From Pollenia angustigena (taxonomy: Eukaryota; Arthropoda; Insecta; Diptera; Polleniidae): a stretch of 64,000 nt of DNA. The stretch covers positions 198,141,621 through 198,205,620 of the forward strand of contig OV884057.1 in assembly GCA_930367215.1 (NCBI GenBank), given 5' to 3'. This document shows, in pieces, positions 22,672 through 33,851 of this stretch; position 1 is the stretch's first letter; the number at the start of each line of letters is the position of its first letter. Below the pieces are notes generated by a model. It worked only from the letters and a program-made list of their open reading frames with translations. It was not told the origin of the DNA and did no database searches. The translations under genes were made by a program, and so were the position numbers.

Positions 22672-23433
22672 AAATGTTTAGGATTAAAGCGATTCTTTTC
22701 TTTAGTTTTGACAAAACTTGACTTGGAAAACATTATTTTACTTATCGTAGATCAAACTTCTCAGTCCTTTTCCAGGATTTCTCTAAATATATAAAATACT
22801 CCATTATGCCATTAGAGTTTTTTAAATTTAAATTTAATTGTTTCGGTTAATTCTGTTTAAAGACTGATATGAGAAGATAATGTATGAGAAATGTGAAACA
22901 AAAAAAAAGATGTTAACAATCAAACATTTAACCCATTTTTCGCCACATTCCTGCTGATCGATGAAGATAAAAAAAAATTTAAAAACATTGTAATTTTACT
23001 CACCTGTCGGCGGAAAATGGGTTAAAATAAAGATCACTGAACTCCTTCTTTGTTTGTATAAAAAAATATTTTCTAAACACATACATTTTGTATATGAGAC
23101 GAAACAAATAATTAAAAAACACAAAAAATTATGTTTATAATACTACAAAATATTGAAATTTTTGTTACATCGGTTAATCGGTTAATCGACTGAAATTAAC
23201 CGGTTTAATCGGTAATCGAAAAAAGCCAATTTGAAATTAACCGATCAGTTAATCGGGTAGTAATTAATCGGTTAACCGATTGACGGTTAACCGAATGAAT
23301 ACCCTAATACATACACTGGATGAAATTATTAAAGAAAAACTCTTCTTTACAACTTATTAAAAAGAAATGTTTGAATTTTAAAACGTTACAGAAAGGCGTC
23401 TAAGTAAGCGCTAAATGTATTAAGTGGCGGTTA

Positions 23434-23722
23434 CACTCTTTCTTATTAACACAACATACAAATCAATACTTTCATGCATACATAAAAAACAATATCTTCC
23501 ATCTCGTGTCGTCTACCTATGCTTTGTGTGTGTGACAGCGATAAGTGCAAAAAAATTGTGCGGATGCGTAAAGGGTTTTTACATGCAAAAATAAAAAAAA
23601 CGTAGAGCCACTTGTTGCTGTCACACGCACATATCATAGGTAGACGACACGAGATGGAAGATATTGTTTTTTATGTATGCATGTAAGTATTGATTTGTAT
23701 GTTGTGCTAATAAGAAAGAGTG
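23434..23722. repeat. Inverted repeat with 88-bp arms
   Basis: Arms 23434-23521 (CACTCTTTCTTATTAACACA) and 23635-23722 are near-identical inverted copies separated by 113 bp, and the loop ends pair again (GTGTGACAGC with GCTGTCACAC). No target duplication was found. The short frame at 23446-23637 is chance. Confidence 0.85.
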
Positions 23723-23877
23723 AAGCAACCACTCCCTACATATTTATTTAAAGCGTTTGCTTAAGATACATGTACACGACATGTTTTTTACATCTGACTT
23801 GTCAACTTTTCATGTCACATGTTGCTGTGCATGTGTGTTACAATTGCTGTTTAACAAAGTTTTTTTTAATTATTGTT

Positions 23878-24003
23878 ATTGTGTTTGGCGTATTTAAAAT
23901 ACGCCTACGACTGTTTGGTAATAGATTAAAGAAAACAAATTCACGTTCTCTTTAATCTATAACCAAATAGTCGTAGGCGTATTTTAAATACGCCAAACAC
24001 AAT
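23878..24003. repeat. Near-perfect 126-bp hairpin
   Basis: 59-bp arms at 23878-23936 and 23945-24003 with about three mismatches and an 8-bp loop. Each arm contains its own palindrome, GGCGTATTTAAAATACGCC, so a cruciform or several alternative folds are possible. Confidence 0.88.
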
Positions 24004-24039
24004 AAGGGTGAATATTCGATCAAAAACGTACATGTAATT

Positions 24040-24470
24040 TGCCCCTCGTGGTCATAGTTTGAAAAAAATACATAGCTAATGTGTCCAAATAAATAAAAAC
24101 CTTTATATTTTTTAAATTATATTGAAATCTATTAAATAGTTTCGGAGAGGCAGAAATTTCCCCCTTAACCCTTTTAGTCATATTTTTTAAAAAATACATA
24201 GCTTATGTGTCTATGTAAATATGGATCTATCTATGTTTTAAATTTCATTAAGATCTGTTGGATAGTTTTGGAGAGGAATAAATTCCCTATCTCCCTATCT
24301 CCCCTCGTTATCCTATTTTTTAAATAAATACATAGCTCAAGTGTCTATATAAATATGAATCAATCTATGTTTTAAATTTCATTAAAATCTGTCAGATAGC
24401 TTCGGAGAGCAGAAATTGCTTCTTCCCACCCCTCGTGGTCCTATTTTTAAAAATATGTATAGCTTATGTG
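24040..24470 (+). repeat. Right array of about 130-bp units, inverted to the left array
   Basis: GGAGAG words at about 24144, 24270 and 24404 (spacings 126 and 134) mark three units, each with AAAATACATAGCTTATGTGT and ATCTATGTTTTAAATTTCAT. Orientation is opposite to 20303-20640. Confidence 0.78.
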
Positions 24471-26375
24471 TAGTTTTACATAGGTACTGCTGATGTTACG
24501 GACAAATTTATTTTAAATATCATAAATAATATGTACATAGTCCCATACCTGCCTAGTGACAAAGCACATTTTTGGTAAATTTTTTTTTTTCGTTTTTACA
24601 CATAAGTGCCAAAAATACTGAAGGTATTTTTTTAAACATGGATATTTTATTTGTATGGCAGATAACCAAAACACATTCATGGGTATTGAATAAAATCTGC
24701 ATAATATTCATGTATTTTTGTTTACTGAATGTGGTTGCGTGAAGATATTGCCGTGCATAAGTATAAGTAATAACCATACTTTTTGCGTTATAAATATGTG
24801 TATACACAATAACGAAAAGCGTGGGTAAATACCTCTGTATATTATTCTTATGGGTACTTGTTGTCATTCTCTGATATGGGCATTTCCGTCAAAAGGTCCA
24901 CCGTGACGGAAAATTTAAAAGTTATTAAAAGCTGATTATTTTACGATATTGTTATAGACAAATATTTAGATTTTACTAATTTTATAAATTTACCCATAAA
25001 TTTGTTCACTTCGATGAACAATCAGACTGCAAAGTGATGCAAACGTTATTTCTTATTTGTGAGAATGTTTTATTGTATGTTTTCTTTAATATTTTTTGCC
25101 TTAAAAGAGGTGATATTTAATCAAAATTATTCCAAAAAAAATTTCTTACATGGTCTGTAATCTAAGGAAGAGTTCCAAAAGAAATATGTTATTCGGATTA
25201 ACAGTAAATTTTTATTAAGTTTTCATCATTATTCAGTTTAATTAATATGGAAAAAATTTCACGTTCGAAATGTCACGTATCGACACAGATTTTGGCTTAA
25301 AAAAAAATACAGAAGATTTTTGACTCAAACCAAACACATTTAAATGTTACATTGCTACGAAAAATTCTGAAGGAAGTTTGACTAAAAAATTGTGTCAGGG
25401 TTGGCTGAATTACGCCTATTTATACATGGCCACAAAAACTACTTCTATTTATTTCACGTTCGTATCGCTACTTCTTTTGCCATTATCTTTGACCGAGAAT
25501 CGCGCCCTCCATAAACTTTAGCATAGACAACAGTGCTTTCTTAGTGCTATAATTTAAGGGTTAAGATAACGTAAAAATATTTGTTGTTGAAAATGTTATT
25601 GCATTTTTGATGCGTACGACTGTCACGTTTACACACTTTGGATTTACCCATATATATTTACATTAATTCTATTCAATGGTGCGATGATCATACATATCTC
25701 GGTATTGTAAAATATTAACTGAAGCCGGCTAATGATTCCGTCAATAGTGGACGCCGCTGCCGGTTTCTTCTCGGCATAGATTTCTGAAGTCAGCTGGTTT
25801 GTCAGAAGAAAATAGAGCACGAAATTTTGTCAGATGACTTTTACAGAAGCAAAGTTAAAAAGGTAACACACGACATTTATGTATTTTGCAGTGGGAAATT
25901 TGACATGTCAGATGACAAAAAAATGTCGTTTACGCACCCTTAGAGAAAATCTAGCGTTTTTTTAATATAATTAGAAAATAAAATGTTTGTTCTAGGCATT
26001 TAAAAAATCAAAATTTGTATCTCAAAATAAGAGATTTAAATTAATTTGTTTTCAATTAAAGTAATCAAGGGATAAGAAAAAAATGGGTTTTTGGGGAAAT
26101 TAAATTTGTTTCCGCTATAAAAACATTCTACTACGTTTCAAGCCGATTTTATAAATGTTCTTAATAGGAAGTTATAGTGAAATGTATTACGAGCGAAATA
26201 TTTGTCCAGCCCATAAAAAAACTTGACGTGATAGAAAAAAAAACTGAGAACTGACATGAATTTATTTAAAACAATTTTTACTGCAGACCAGCGTTATCAA
26301 CTTTTATCGTTCAAAAAATAATCTATAGTCAAAGCTTAAGTTAAAAGGGCGTTGTCTACTTTAAATCAATGTTTA
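24471..26375. other. No gene seen
   Basis: A/T-rich. At 24885-24915 the words TTTCCGTCAAAAGG and GTGACGGAAAATTT resemble, inverted, AATTTCCGTTTTGACGG at about 19600-19616, a possible outer boundary of the symmetrical region. The rest shows no recognised feature. Confidence 0.4.
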
Positions 26376-26377
26376 TA

Positions 26378-27276
26378 GTAGGTGATTTTTTAAGAGCTAT
26401 AGGAAAGTTTAAAAAAAAAACACATAACATTCAGAAAAATGCATGAAATCTTTATTTGAATCGATAATACGGTCCATACAATTCAATGTTTGAAGATTAT
26501 TTCATGCAAATGTTGACCGTGAATGCGCCTCAAAGGGTCCATCCGCTTAAATTTCAATGTTGGCTTCCAATGAGTCAATTGAAGCGGGCATGTGTTAGAC
26601 ATGAGCATTAACAAAGCCCCACATAAAATAGTCTAAAGGCGTTAAATCGCACGATCTAGGCGGCTAATTGACCAGTCCCGAACGTGAAATAAAATGTTCA
26701 CCGAACTCGCCTCTCAATAAGTCCAAAAAGATAGAGTCACACAGCACGTACCACCGTCTTGTTGAAACCACATGTCATGCAAGTCAAGCTCTTGCATTTT
26801 GGGCAAAAAAAAGTTGCATATCATCTCACGGTAGCACTCACCATTCACAGTTACGTTACGATTCTCATCATCTTTGAAGAAGTACGGTCCAATGATGCTA
26901 CCAGCCCATAAACCGCACCTAACTGTGACTTTTTCTGGATGCATTGGTAGCTCTTGCAATGCTTCTGGCTGATCTTCACTCCAAAATCGACAATTCTGCT
27001 TATTAACGTACCGAATAGCCGCTTCAGTGGGTCGATAAAACTGACCATAAAATGGAAAAAGCGCGCGATGAACTTTCTTAACACAGCACGCATTTTGATA
27101 ATAAAATTCAATAATTTGCAAGCGTTGTTCGTTTGTAAGACGATTCATGGTTAAATTATAGACCAAACTGAAGATGCTTGACAATGCAACAAAACACCAA
27201 ACGTGCGTCAGCTGTTTAAACCAGTGCTGCCAAAAAGCACTTAAGCAACCAAAAATGATAATGTTAAAGTGACACA
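26378..27276 (-). mobile_element. Deleted mariner-like element (copy A)
   Basis: The left terminus is TA (26376-26377), three bases, then GGTGATTTTTTAAGAGCTAT, the same end as copies B (30577-32551) and C (55022-55812). The 5' side of the transposon (minus strand) is clear to about 27236 and degenerates to about 27276. It encodes a deleted transposase. Confidence 0.8.
26714..27148 (-). pseudogene. mariner-family transposase, internally deleted (copy A)
   Basis: The protein starts at the ATG at 27148 (MNRLTNEQRLQIIEFYYQNA), a helix-turn-helix DNA-binding N-terminus of an IS630/mariner-type transposase. At PTEAAIR it jumps to YVNKQNCRFWSEDQPEAL, so about 120 residues, including the second half of the DNA-binding region and the first catalytic D, are gone. 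The block GSIIGPYFFKDDENRNVTVN and WFQQDG (second catalytic D) remain. The frame then fails and stops at 26714. More C-terminal sequence (SCDLTPLDYF-like, with the third D) follows out of frame to about 26500. Upstream ATGs in the 27292 frame lie outside the homology. Non-functional. Confidence 0.82.
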
Positions 27277-27433
27277 TATAAAGGATCAACAATTGTTATT
27301 CTCTTTTTCTTAGATTTTTGGGCGTTTTTCAATTTAAGCGTTTTTAGGAGTCCAATACCACGTTCCAATTGTTAAAGTGTTTTTTCTTAAGTTTTTGAGT
27401 TATTTTTCAATTACCGAATTTGTGCTTTAGATT

Positions 27434-27482
27434 CACGCAGAGAAAAAATATAATTGGGCATGGTTTCACAACAACAACAACA
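27434..27482. repeat. Solo end of the CACGCARAG MITE family
   Basis: CACGCAGAGAAAAA followed by TTGGGCATGGTT matches, inverted, the right end of the MITE at 11040-12130. No partner end was found; it abuts the LINE remnant. Confidence 0.5.
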
Positions 27483-27489
27483 TTAGTCT

Positions 27490-27945
27490 TCGAACAAAAC
27501 TGCGAATTTTTGAATACAATGTAAAATCAGTTCTTTTGTACGGAGGCACAACATGGAAGGTGAACAGTATAATTACAAGTCGATTGCAAAAATTCGTCAA
27601 TCGCTGCCTCAGACGAATACTTCAAATCTTTTGGCCAAATGTTATATCGAATATTGAGCTACTTCGTAAATCAAATCAGATAGATGTGGCAACTGAGATT
27701 CGAAAACGAAAATGGCAATGGATTGGTCACACACTTCGACGTCCAGATGAGAATATCGCCAAGCATGCGTTACGTTGGAACCCGTTTCATCAAGCTGGAC
27801 GAAGAGTTGGAAGGCCTAAAATTTCTTGATCTTGAAATGAGATCGGTGGGTTTAACAAGGAACGAAGCTAGAAATGTAGCCCAAAACCGAGTACGGTGGA
27901 GAACGACTATTGTTGGCGCCCTATGCTCCAGTGGGAGAAAAGGAA
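27490..27945 (+). pseudogene. RTE-like LINE C-terminal remnant
   Basis: Two overlapping frames. 27490-27829 reads TKLRIFEYNVKSVLLYGG, LQKFVNRCLRRILQIFWPNV, then RKRKWQWIGHTLRRPDENIA and GRRVGRPK. A frameshift follows, and the second frame carries LDLEMRSVGLTRNEARNVAQ and NRVRWRTTIVGALCSSG. This is the characteristic C-terminal region after the reverse transcriptase of a widespread group of animal non-LTR elements (RTE-like): VKSVLLYG, CLRRIL, W-x-WIGHTLR and QNR-RWR. The catalytic YADD core is not present. Truncated at both ends and frameshifted. Confidence 0.72.
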
Positions 27946-29180
27946 CATATATATGGTTTCGCAACCACACTATGCTTCTTCTAACAATAAATTGTTGTCG
28001 TACACAAAAAAATGTTAATTTTATATTGGTTAAAATTGAGTTAGTCTGAAATTGAGAAATGTCAAATGAAAAGCAGAAAAAATTTGACGTTTAAGTGTGG
28101 TTCACATTCAACATCAGCGCTTTAAATTCAACCGCCCTTTATTTGGATTTTGGAAAATTATTGCATTTTGGAAGTTTATTATTTGAAAACTTTTACAATT
28201 TTGATAATTTGTTGGCGTTCTAACTCATTTTTTAATTTATGATTTATTTAAACAATTAAGGGCCATGATTTCAACTTGGCGTAAGTTAAAGGTAGGAAGT
28301 CAATGTTGTAATAGTTTCATGTCACGCTTTAGAAAGTGTCATAATATCCATCAGTGCAGCGTCGTAATGCCCGCGGACGTCATGACACTTTGCAGAGTTT
28401 CATAGTGTCCACAACTTAGGTAATAATTTAAAGTATTTGTAGTACAATGCCAACAATTTTTGCAAGCGAAAATGTGAAAAAATTCGATGGCATAGCAGGC
28501 CTTTGGCCGGGCGCAAGGATTTTTGATCTTGGCGATTTTTTTAAGATTAAAAATTTTTTTTTTATTAATAGAAAATATTCAAGCTAGAAGTCTGTTTCGA
28601 TTATCACCATCAGGTAAATGTTTGATTACAATTTATGTAAACAACATAACAGAAGAAGTAGTTTGTAATGATATAAAACTACCACTCCTGTTTTGTTGTT
28701 TAAGTGAATTTTAGTTAAACATTTCCCTAAAGATAATTTTCGAAGATTATTGAAATATAGAAAAAAAAGATATTTTATTTGAAAAAAATTATAACACACA
28801 TTAAACCTTAAAGGACGAATGAGAAAAAACTTCAATGGCCAGTTTCTCAATGTATCGACAAACTGTCTGTTACTTAATGTCAGCATAAATTTATTGGACC
28901 GATAAACTGTCCGTTAACGATTTTGGGTTTCTCAATATACCGACAAAAAACATTGTTTACTGTTGGCAACACTACTCAAAGTTCATGTAAAAGTTGGGAG
29001 TCAGTTGATTGAATTTATCTGTATGGCAAATAAAAGGAAAATAAGTAATTGGCAAATGAGACATTGAGAAAACCAAATTTTTTTAATGTGCAGTTTTTCG
29101 TTGGGAAAAAAGATAATCGCCTAAGGAGAAAATGGCTATAAGACAAATTTAGTTTTTATTTTGGCGCTTTTTCAAAATCT
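27946..29180. other. Non-coding, possible small MITE at 28838-29083
   Basis: GTTTCTCAATGTATCGAC near 28850 and ACATTGAGAAAACC near 29065 form an imperfect inverted pair of about 17 bp, and the interior repeats ACCGACAAA-type words. No gene seen in the rest. Confidence 0.35.
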
Positions 29181-29182
29181 TA

Positions 29183-29885
29183 CGGCACTGCTACACGTTC
29201 AATAAATATCGTGATATTTCTAGTATCACGATATTTATTGAACGTGTAGCATGCATTATTGATGGATCACGATCCATATCGCAGAATGGCCTAAAATATG
29301 AAATCCAGAAATCCAGATCGCGGATCGTGGATCGCGTGATAAATATTGAACGTGTAGCATTTTCATGATATGAAATAGTCATGATACGTCAGTAAAAAGT
29401 GTCAAAATAAAAAAAAATAAAATACGCAGTGAAGAAATTAAACAAATAAAAAGTAAAACAATTGACAAAATTTGTGTAAAGTTTATTGAAATAAAGGATA
29501 ATGGCAGAAGACAGTGAAATCGAGTGGGTTCTGCCGGTGGAATAGGAATTAACCAGTGAAAAAATTATTTTTAAAAGATTTCATTTTTAATTTGGAGGCA
29601 TTGCCGGAATTGTGAACTCGTCGGCTAAAGCTTATTTCGACAAAATAAAAAGAGCGACTGCACTGCAAAAATTATTTAAGGTTTTTAAAAAAGCAAGCAA
29701 AATAGCTAAACAGGCTTTCTTTTGGTTTTCTCGCGATATTGATAAACGAACCGCACAGCACAAATATAACATAAATACTGCCGCGATAAATATTGAACAT
29801 GTAGCAAACGCTCGTGATCCATCAATATTTTAAAATGGATCGCGATCCAAATATCACGATATTTATTGAACGTGTAGCAGTGCCC
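29183..29885. mobile_element. PIF/Harbinger-type MITE
   Basis: 703 bp. Terminal inverted repeats of more than 30 bp begin GGCACTGCTACACGTTCAAT (left) with its complement at 29846-29885. The 3-bp target duplication TTA lies at 29180-29182 and 29886-29888; TTA/TAA duplications and GGG-type ends are typical of PIF/Harbinger. The terminal motif TATTGAACGTGTAGCA appears five times within the element in both orientations. The 73-codon frame at 29612-29833 (NSSAKAYFDKIKRATALQKL) is lysine-rich and unrecognised. Confidence 0.8.
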
Positions 29886-29888
29886 TTA

Positions 29889-30574
29889 GGGGTTGATTTA
29901 GTTTTTGAATTCTATTTACCATTTCAGATTTTTTAGGTTTGGTATCTTATTGACGATTTAGCTTCCTTAGTGTTTAATCCACGTTCTGTCCTCAAAAACA
30001 ATTTATAGGAAAATAAACACACACATATGCGTACATACACCAAAAAGTACATACATACATGAATAAATATGTTTCAATACTATTTAGTCTTTAAATTATT
30101 TCCTTTTTATATAAATAACTGTTTAAAACATATTTATTAGTTTATAAAATACATAAACTATTCATTTAACATTTATTTTACTACAATTTACGAAACGATT
30201 TATTTTAAATAAACATTGAAACAAGTAAATTATTTACAACTGAATGGAAACAACAGCTGAAATTAATGAGGACATCGAATGGTACAAATGAAAAAAAAAC
30301 TGATATTATTATTGATGTGGGCCTGCAATAAAAGGAAAATGTTAAGAAAATGTTGGCTGCCAAAGAAGTTGATTAAAGAAAATGTTTAAACCAATAATAA
30401 TAATACCCACTTTATATAATTCAATAAATTTCTAGGTCATAAACGCAATCATATAAACTTAATAGAATGTTGTTAAAGGCAAATACATATAAAAAGTTTT
30501 AACTTAAAAGTTTGTGTTTTAACTTAAAAGTTTGTGTTTATTAAGAACTTAAATTATTCTTTAATCTGGCTAAA
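29889..30574. other. A/T-rich, one short tandem duplication
   Basis: A 23-bp unit containing TTTTAACTTAAAAGTTTGTG is tandemly duplicated at about 30495-30540. No gene seen. Confidence 0.5.
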
Positions 30575-30689
30575 TATCGGGTGATCTTTTAGCTATTATC
30601 TTTTTGGCAACACTGGTTTAAACAGCTGACGCACGTTTCGTGTTTTGTTTCACTGTCAAACATCTTCAGTTTGGTCTATAATTTAACCA

Positions 30690-31345
30690 TGAATCGTCTC
30701 ACAAACGAACAACGCTTGCAAATTATTGAATTTTATTATCAAAATGCGTGCTCTGTTAAGAAAGTTCATCGCGCGCTTCTTGTGTTCAGCGACGAAGCTC
30801 ATTTTTGGCTCAATGGGTACGTTAATAAGCAGAATTGTCGATTTTAGAGTGAAGATCAGCCAGAAGCATTGCAAGAGCTACCAATGCATCCATAAAAAGC
30901 CGCAGTTTGGTGCGTTGTATGTGCTGGTGGCATCATTGGACCGTACTTCTTCAAAGATGATGCGAATCGTAACGTAACTGTAAATGGTGAGCGCTACCGT
31001 GAGATGAAATCCAACTTTTTTTTGCCCAAAATGCAAGAGCTTGACTTGCATGACATGTGGTTTCAACAAGACGGTGCCACATAGCACGCTTAACAATGGA
31101 CTTATTGAAAGGCGAGTTCGGTGAACATTTTATTTCACGTTCGGGACCGGTCAATTGGCCGCCTAGATCGTGCGATGTAACGCCCTTAGACTATTTTTTG
31201 TGGGGCTTTGTTAAAGCTCATGTCTATACACACATGCCCGCTTCAATTGACGCATTGGAAGACAACATTGTAGCATTTATTCATGAGATACCGGCCGAAA
31301 TGTTGGAAAGAGTATGCCAAAATTGGACTTAGCGGATGGACCATT
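30690..31345 (+). pseudogene. mariner-family transposase, deleted and mutated (copy B)
   Basis: Starts MNRLTNEQRLQIIEFYYQNA at 30690. Soon after CSVKKVHRALL it jumps to VFSDEAHFWLNGYVNKQNCR, so the middle of the DNA-binding domain is missing, but FSDEAHFW (first catalytic D region) is kept. Stops and frameshifts follow. Then GIIGPYFFKDDANRNVTVN, WFQQDGAT (second D) and, in another frame, PVNWPPRSCDVTPLDYFLWG (third D). The same jump, VHRALL to VFSDE, occurs in copy C, so the two share a deleted ancestor. Non-functional. Confidence 0.85.
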
Positions 31346-31358
31346 TGACGAGCAGTCA

Positions 31359-32423
31359 CACGCAAAGAAAAAACATGGTTGATACAATCAGAATCGCAAA
31401 CTATCATTAATGTTTGTGGTTATGATTGTGTCAAACACGTCTTAAGTAACAATATATGTTCAGAATAATGTTATAGCTAACTATTGTCTCAAACATATTA
31501 TTATGTTCAGAAGAAAAACGCAAACGATTACTCAAACCATGTTTCTATATTTTCTAACACCATGCAACATGTATATTTTAACATGTTATATGGTTGTCAC
31601 AATAAAACCAATAAAATATTTAATATCAAGAATATATTTTTTATTAAAAACACAAATATAATTCAAATACATCTAAAGTATATACAAATATTAAAAAATA
31701 ACATTAAATAAATAAATTTAGCACTTGTAAAAATAAAGTAAAGACAAACTTACTTTGTTTCTATTAGAAAATCCACTATTTTAATACACTCTGGAACAGC
31801 AATTGAAATAATTTCCAAGACGGCTTCAATGTTGTAGGTTTTCTTGGCTGTTAGAAACGTTATTGCATATTTATACTTGATTATAATTTTATATTAATAA
31901 CTTACCTGTTTCAATAAACTAATTTATTTTGTAAGTTTTGCATCGCAGCATGGCCTTTTTTTCCCGAAAAACTTCTTAATTATTTTGTAATCATCCATGT
32001 TTGCCGATTAACTGATGCTCGCGGACGGAAGAAATTTTATTTCTTTATAAACACACACTGTTGGTTTTAACAATAAATGTTTGCTCATTTAGATAATGTA
32101 TTTTAAAGCAAACAAAAATTATGGTATTAAACATACCTTTTGTGTGCAACTAGTATTATGATTTTAAATGTATAGTTGAAAATATATTTATTATAGCCGC
32201 AAACATTTCCCATAATTTAATATGTTTAGCTAGATCAGAGTAACTTTTTAGGTGTAAAACACCATAACATATGATTATAGTGATTTTAAAAATGTTAAGG
32301 ACAAAAAATATTTTTTCAAATTATATTAGGACTATAATAAAATTATTAGAGTAAACATATAAGGCAAATATGAATAAAAATGGTCGTAGTGACCACTCAG
32401 TAATCATGTTTTTTCTCTGCGTG
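31359..32423. mobile_element. MITE of the CACGCARAG family (copy 2) inside mariner copy B
   Basis: 1065 bp with ends CACGCAAAGAAAAAACATG and CATGTTTTTTCTCTGCGTG. Flanked by CA at 31357-31358 and 32424-32425. The matching stretch of mariner copy C (about 55660-55680) is uninterrupted and carries CA once, so boundaries and duplication are supported. Related to 11040-12130. Confidence 0.88.
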
Positions 32424-32873
32424 CACGGTCAACATTTGCATGAAATCATCTTCAAACATTAAATTACATGGACCGTACTATCGATTCAAATAAAGATTTC
32501 ATGCATTTTTCTGAATTTTATGTGTTTTTTTTTTTTTTTTAAATCACCTTATATTATAAAGACTTAAATCAAGTTATTTATCAAGAAATGGCTTTTGGTT
32601 TACAGAAAAACTAAATTGGGGCGTATGAGGAATATTTCAAATAATTTTTATTGCTCATACGTGACGTATGAAATATTTAATATCTTAAGAACAAACCCAA
32701 TAAAAAATTTTATCATTTTGCGAAGCACTAAAGGTACATTTAAAAGAATAAGCGCACAAATATGCGCTATGCAATAAGACATACAGAAATGCAGTAAAGT
32801 AAGTGAAAGAACTCTCAACAACTTTTATTAAAAAAAAAAAATAACATTTCAAGTGCTACGGCATTCCCTTACC

Positions 32874-33099
32874 ACGAAGCAAGTTTGTAAGGGAGAATAC
32901 TAAAAAATAACTGTATCAAAACATTCAGTGTGTAAAGCTGATCGTTACATCCACCAATTTTTATGTGCGCTGAATAATGCGCATTATGTGTCAAAAATGT
33001 ATTTCTTCAAAGTGGGAACTCGCCATATAAAATGCATGTCTTCCGTAAGCGCAATGGTAAGCGAAACTTTTATTTTTCTCCCTTACAAACCTGCTTCGT
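32874..33099. repeat. Small inverted-repeat element
   Basis: Arms ACGAAGCAAGTTTGTAAGGG (32874-32897) and the inverted match 33076-33099 agree at about 23 of 24 positions; total span 226 bp. Probably a MITE; no clear duplication. Confidence 0.68.
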
Positions 33100-33284
33100 T
33101 GGAAGCTCCATTTTTTATTGGGAATTATCTGTTATCTAACAACTATGTTGGCAATTGAATATTTTTGGCCTTTAAAAAAAACAAATTATAATATACATTA
33201 ATAGATGTGATTTTTAACAGAATGCATACTTCATTAGTTAAAAGCGATTCAATAGAGTTCCCAGATCGACGTTGTATGCAGTGT

Positions 33285-33400
33285 TGCCAATTTAGCCATT
33301 TAGTGGCTAGATTTAGCCATTTTCAGCCTGTTTAGCCATTAAAAAATGAGTTTAGCCATTAGCCATTTTTCTACTTGTTTAGCCATACAATTTTTTGCCG
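33285..33400 (+). repeat. TTTAGCCATT short tandem/dispersed repeat
   Basis: TTTAGCCATT or close variants appear about seven times in 115 bp with irregular spacing, beginning after GTTGCCAA. Confidence 0.75.
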
Positions 33401-33851
33401 TTTTTCTTTTAAAAAAATAATTTTTATTTTAATTTAAAAATTTATAAAAGTAAAATAAACATTTTGAACAATTAAGGACGGGTTTTTGAGATGGGGATTA
33501 AGTTTAAACTTAGTTTAACGTTCTCTGCAACTCGGATTTTCGGGTGAAATTTGATTTTTTGTTCTATTATTTCATTAAAGACCCACATTTTAAGCAAGAC
33601 TGCGCTGTTCCGGCAACATTTTGTTTTAAAACTTGGTATTGGCGGCACAAATCAATTTTCAGATTAACTAAACCTAGTTTAACTGAGATCTCAAAAACCC
33701 AGCCTAAAACGCCTTTAATTTAAATCAGAACTTTTACAAATATTGAAAATCGCTATAAACTATGACGCTGAAACATTTTTCAAAATAAAGGAAGAAACAT
33801 CGCTGTTTCTTTCTGGTTGCAAGTATTTCAATAAAGGGATGCAGGCGGTAA

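Larger units (their letters stand above)
20699..23306. mobile_element. hAT-type element with TTAATCGGTTAA-rich ends
   Basis: 2608 bp. Ends TAGGGTATTCATT and AATGAATACCCTA, with a perfect 8-bp target duplication ATACATAC at 20691-20698 and 23307-23314. Both subterminal regions (to about 20815 and from about 23168) consist of repeated ATCGGTTAA/TTAACCGAT words in both orientations, a likely transposase-binding array. An 8-bp duplication fits hAT (P elements also make 8 bp). No transposase remains; the interior holds a foldback element and a hairpin. Confidence 0.88.
19610..23855 (+). repeat. Pair of about 90-bp direct repeats
   Basis: 19610-19700 (ACATGTAGACGACATGTTTT) and 23762-23855 (ACATGTACACGACATGTTTT) match over about 90 bp in the same orientation, including TTACATCTNACTTGTCAACT. 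They bracket the symmetrical region with the hAT element. The interval itself is not claimed as one element. Confidence 0.7.
30577..32551 (+). mobile_element. mariner-like element (copy B) with a nested MITE
   Basis: TA (30575-30576), three bases, then GGTGATCTTTTAGCTAT at the left. At the right, AAATCACC, three bases, then TA (32552-32553). It carries a decayed transposase on the plus strand and is split by a 1065-bp MITE (31359-32423). Without the insert it is about 908 bp. Confidence 0.85.

Noticed and set aside
23434..23722. Transposon with target duplication
   Set aside because: Flanks were read on both sides and no matching 2-9 bp duplication was seen, so only an inverted repeat is claimed.
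29612..29833. Lysine-rich 73-codon frame as a gene
   Set aside because: It is inside a MITE, has no recognised domain and reads into the repeated end motif.
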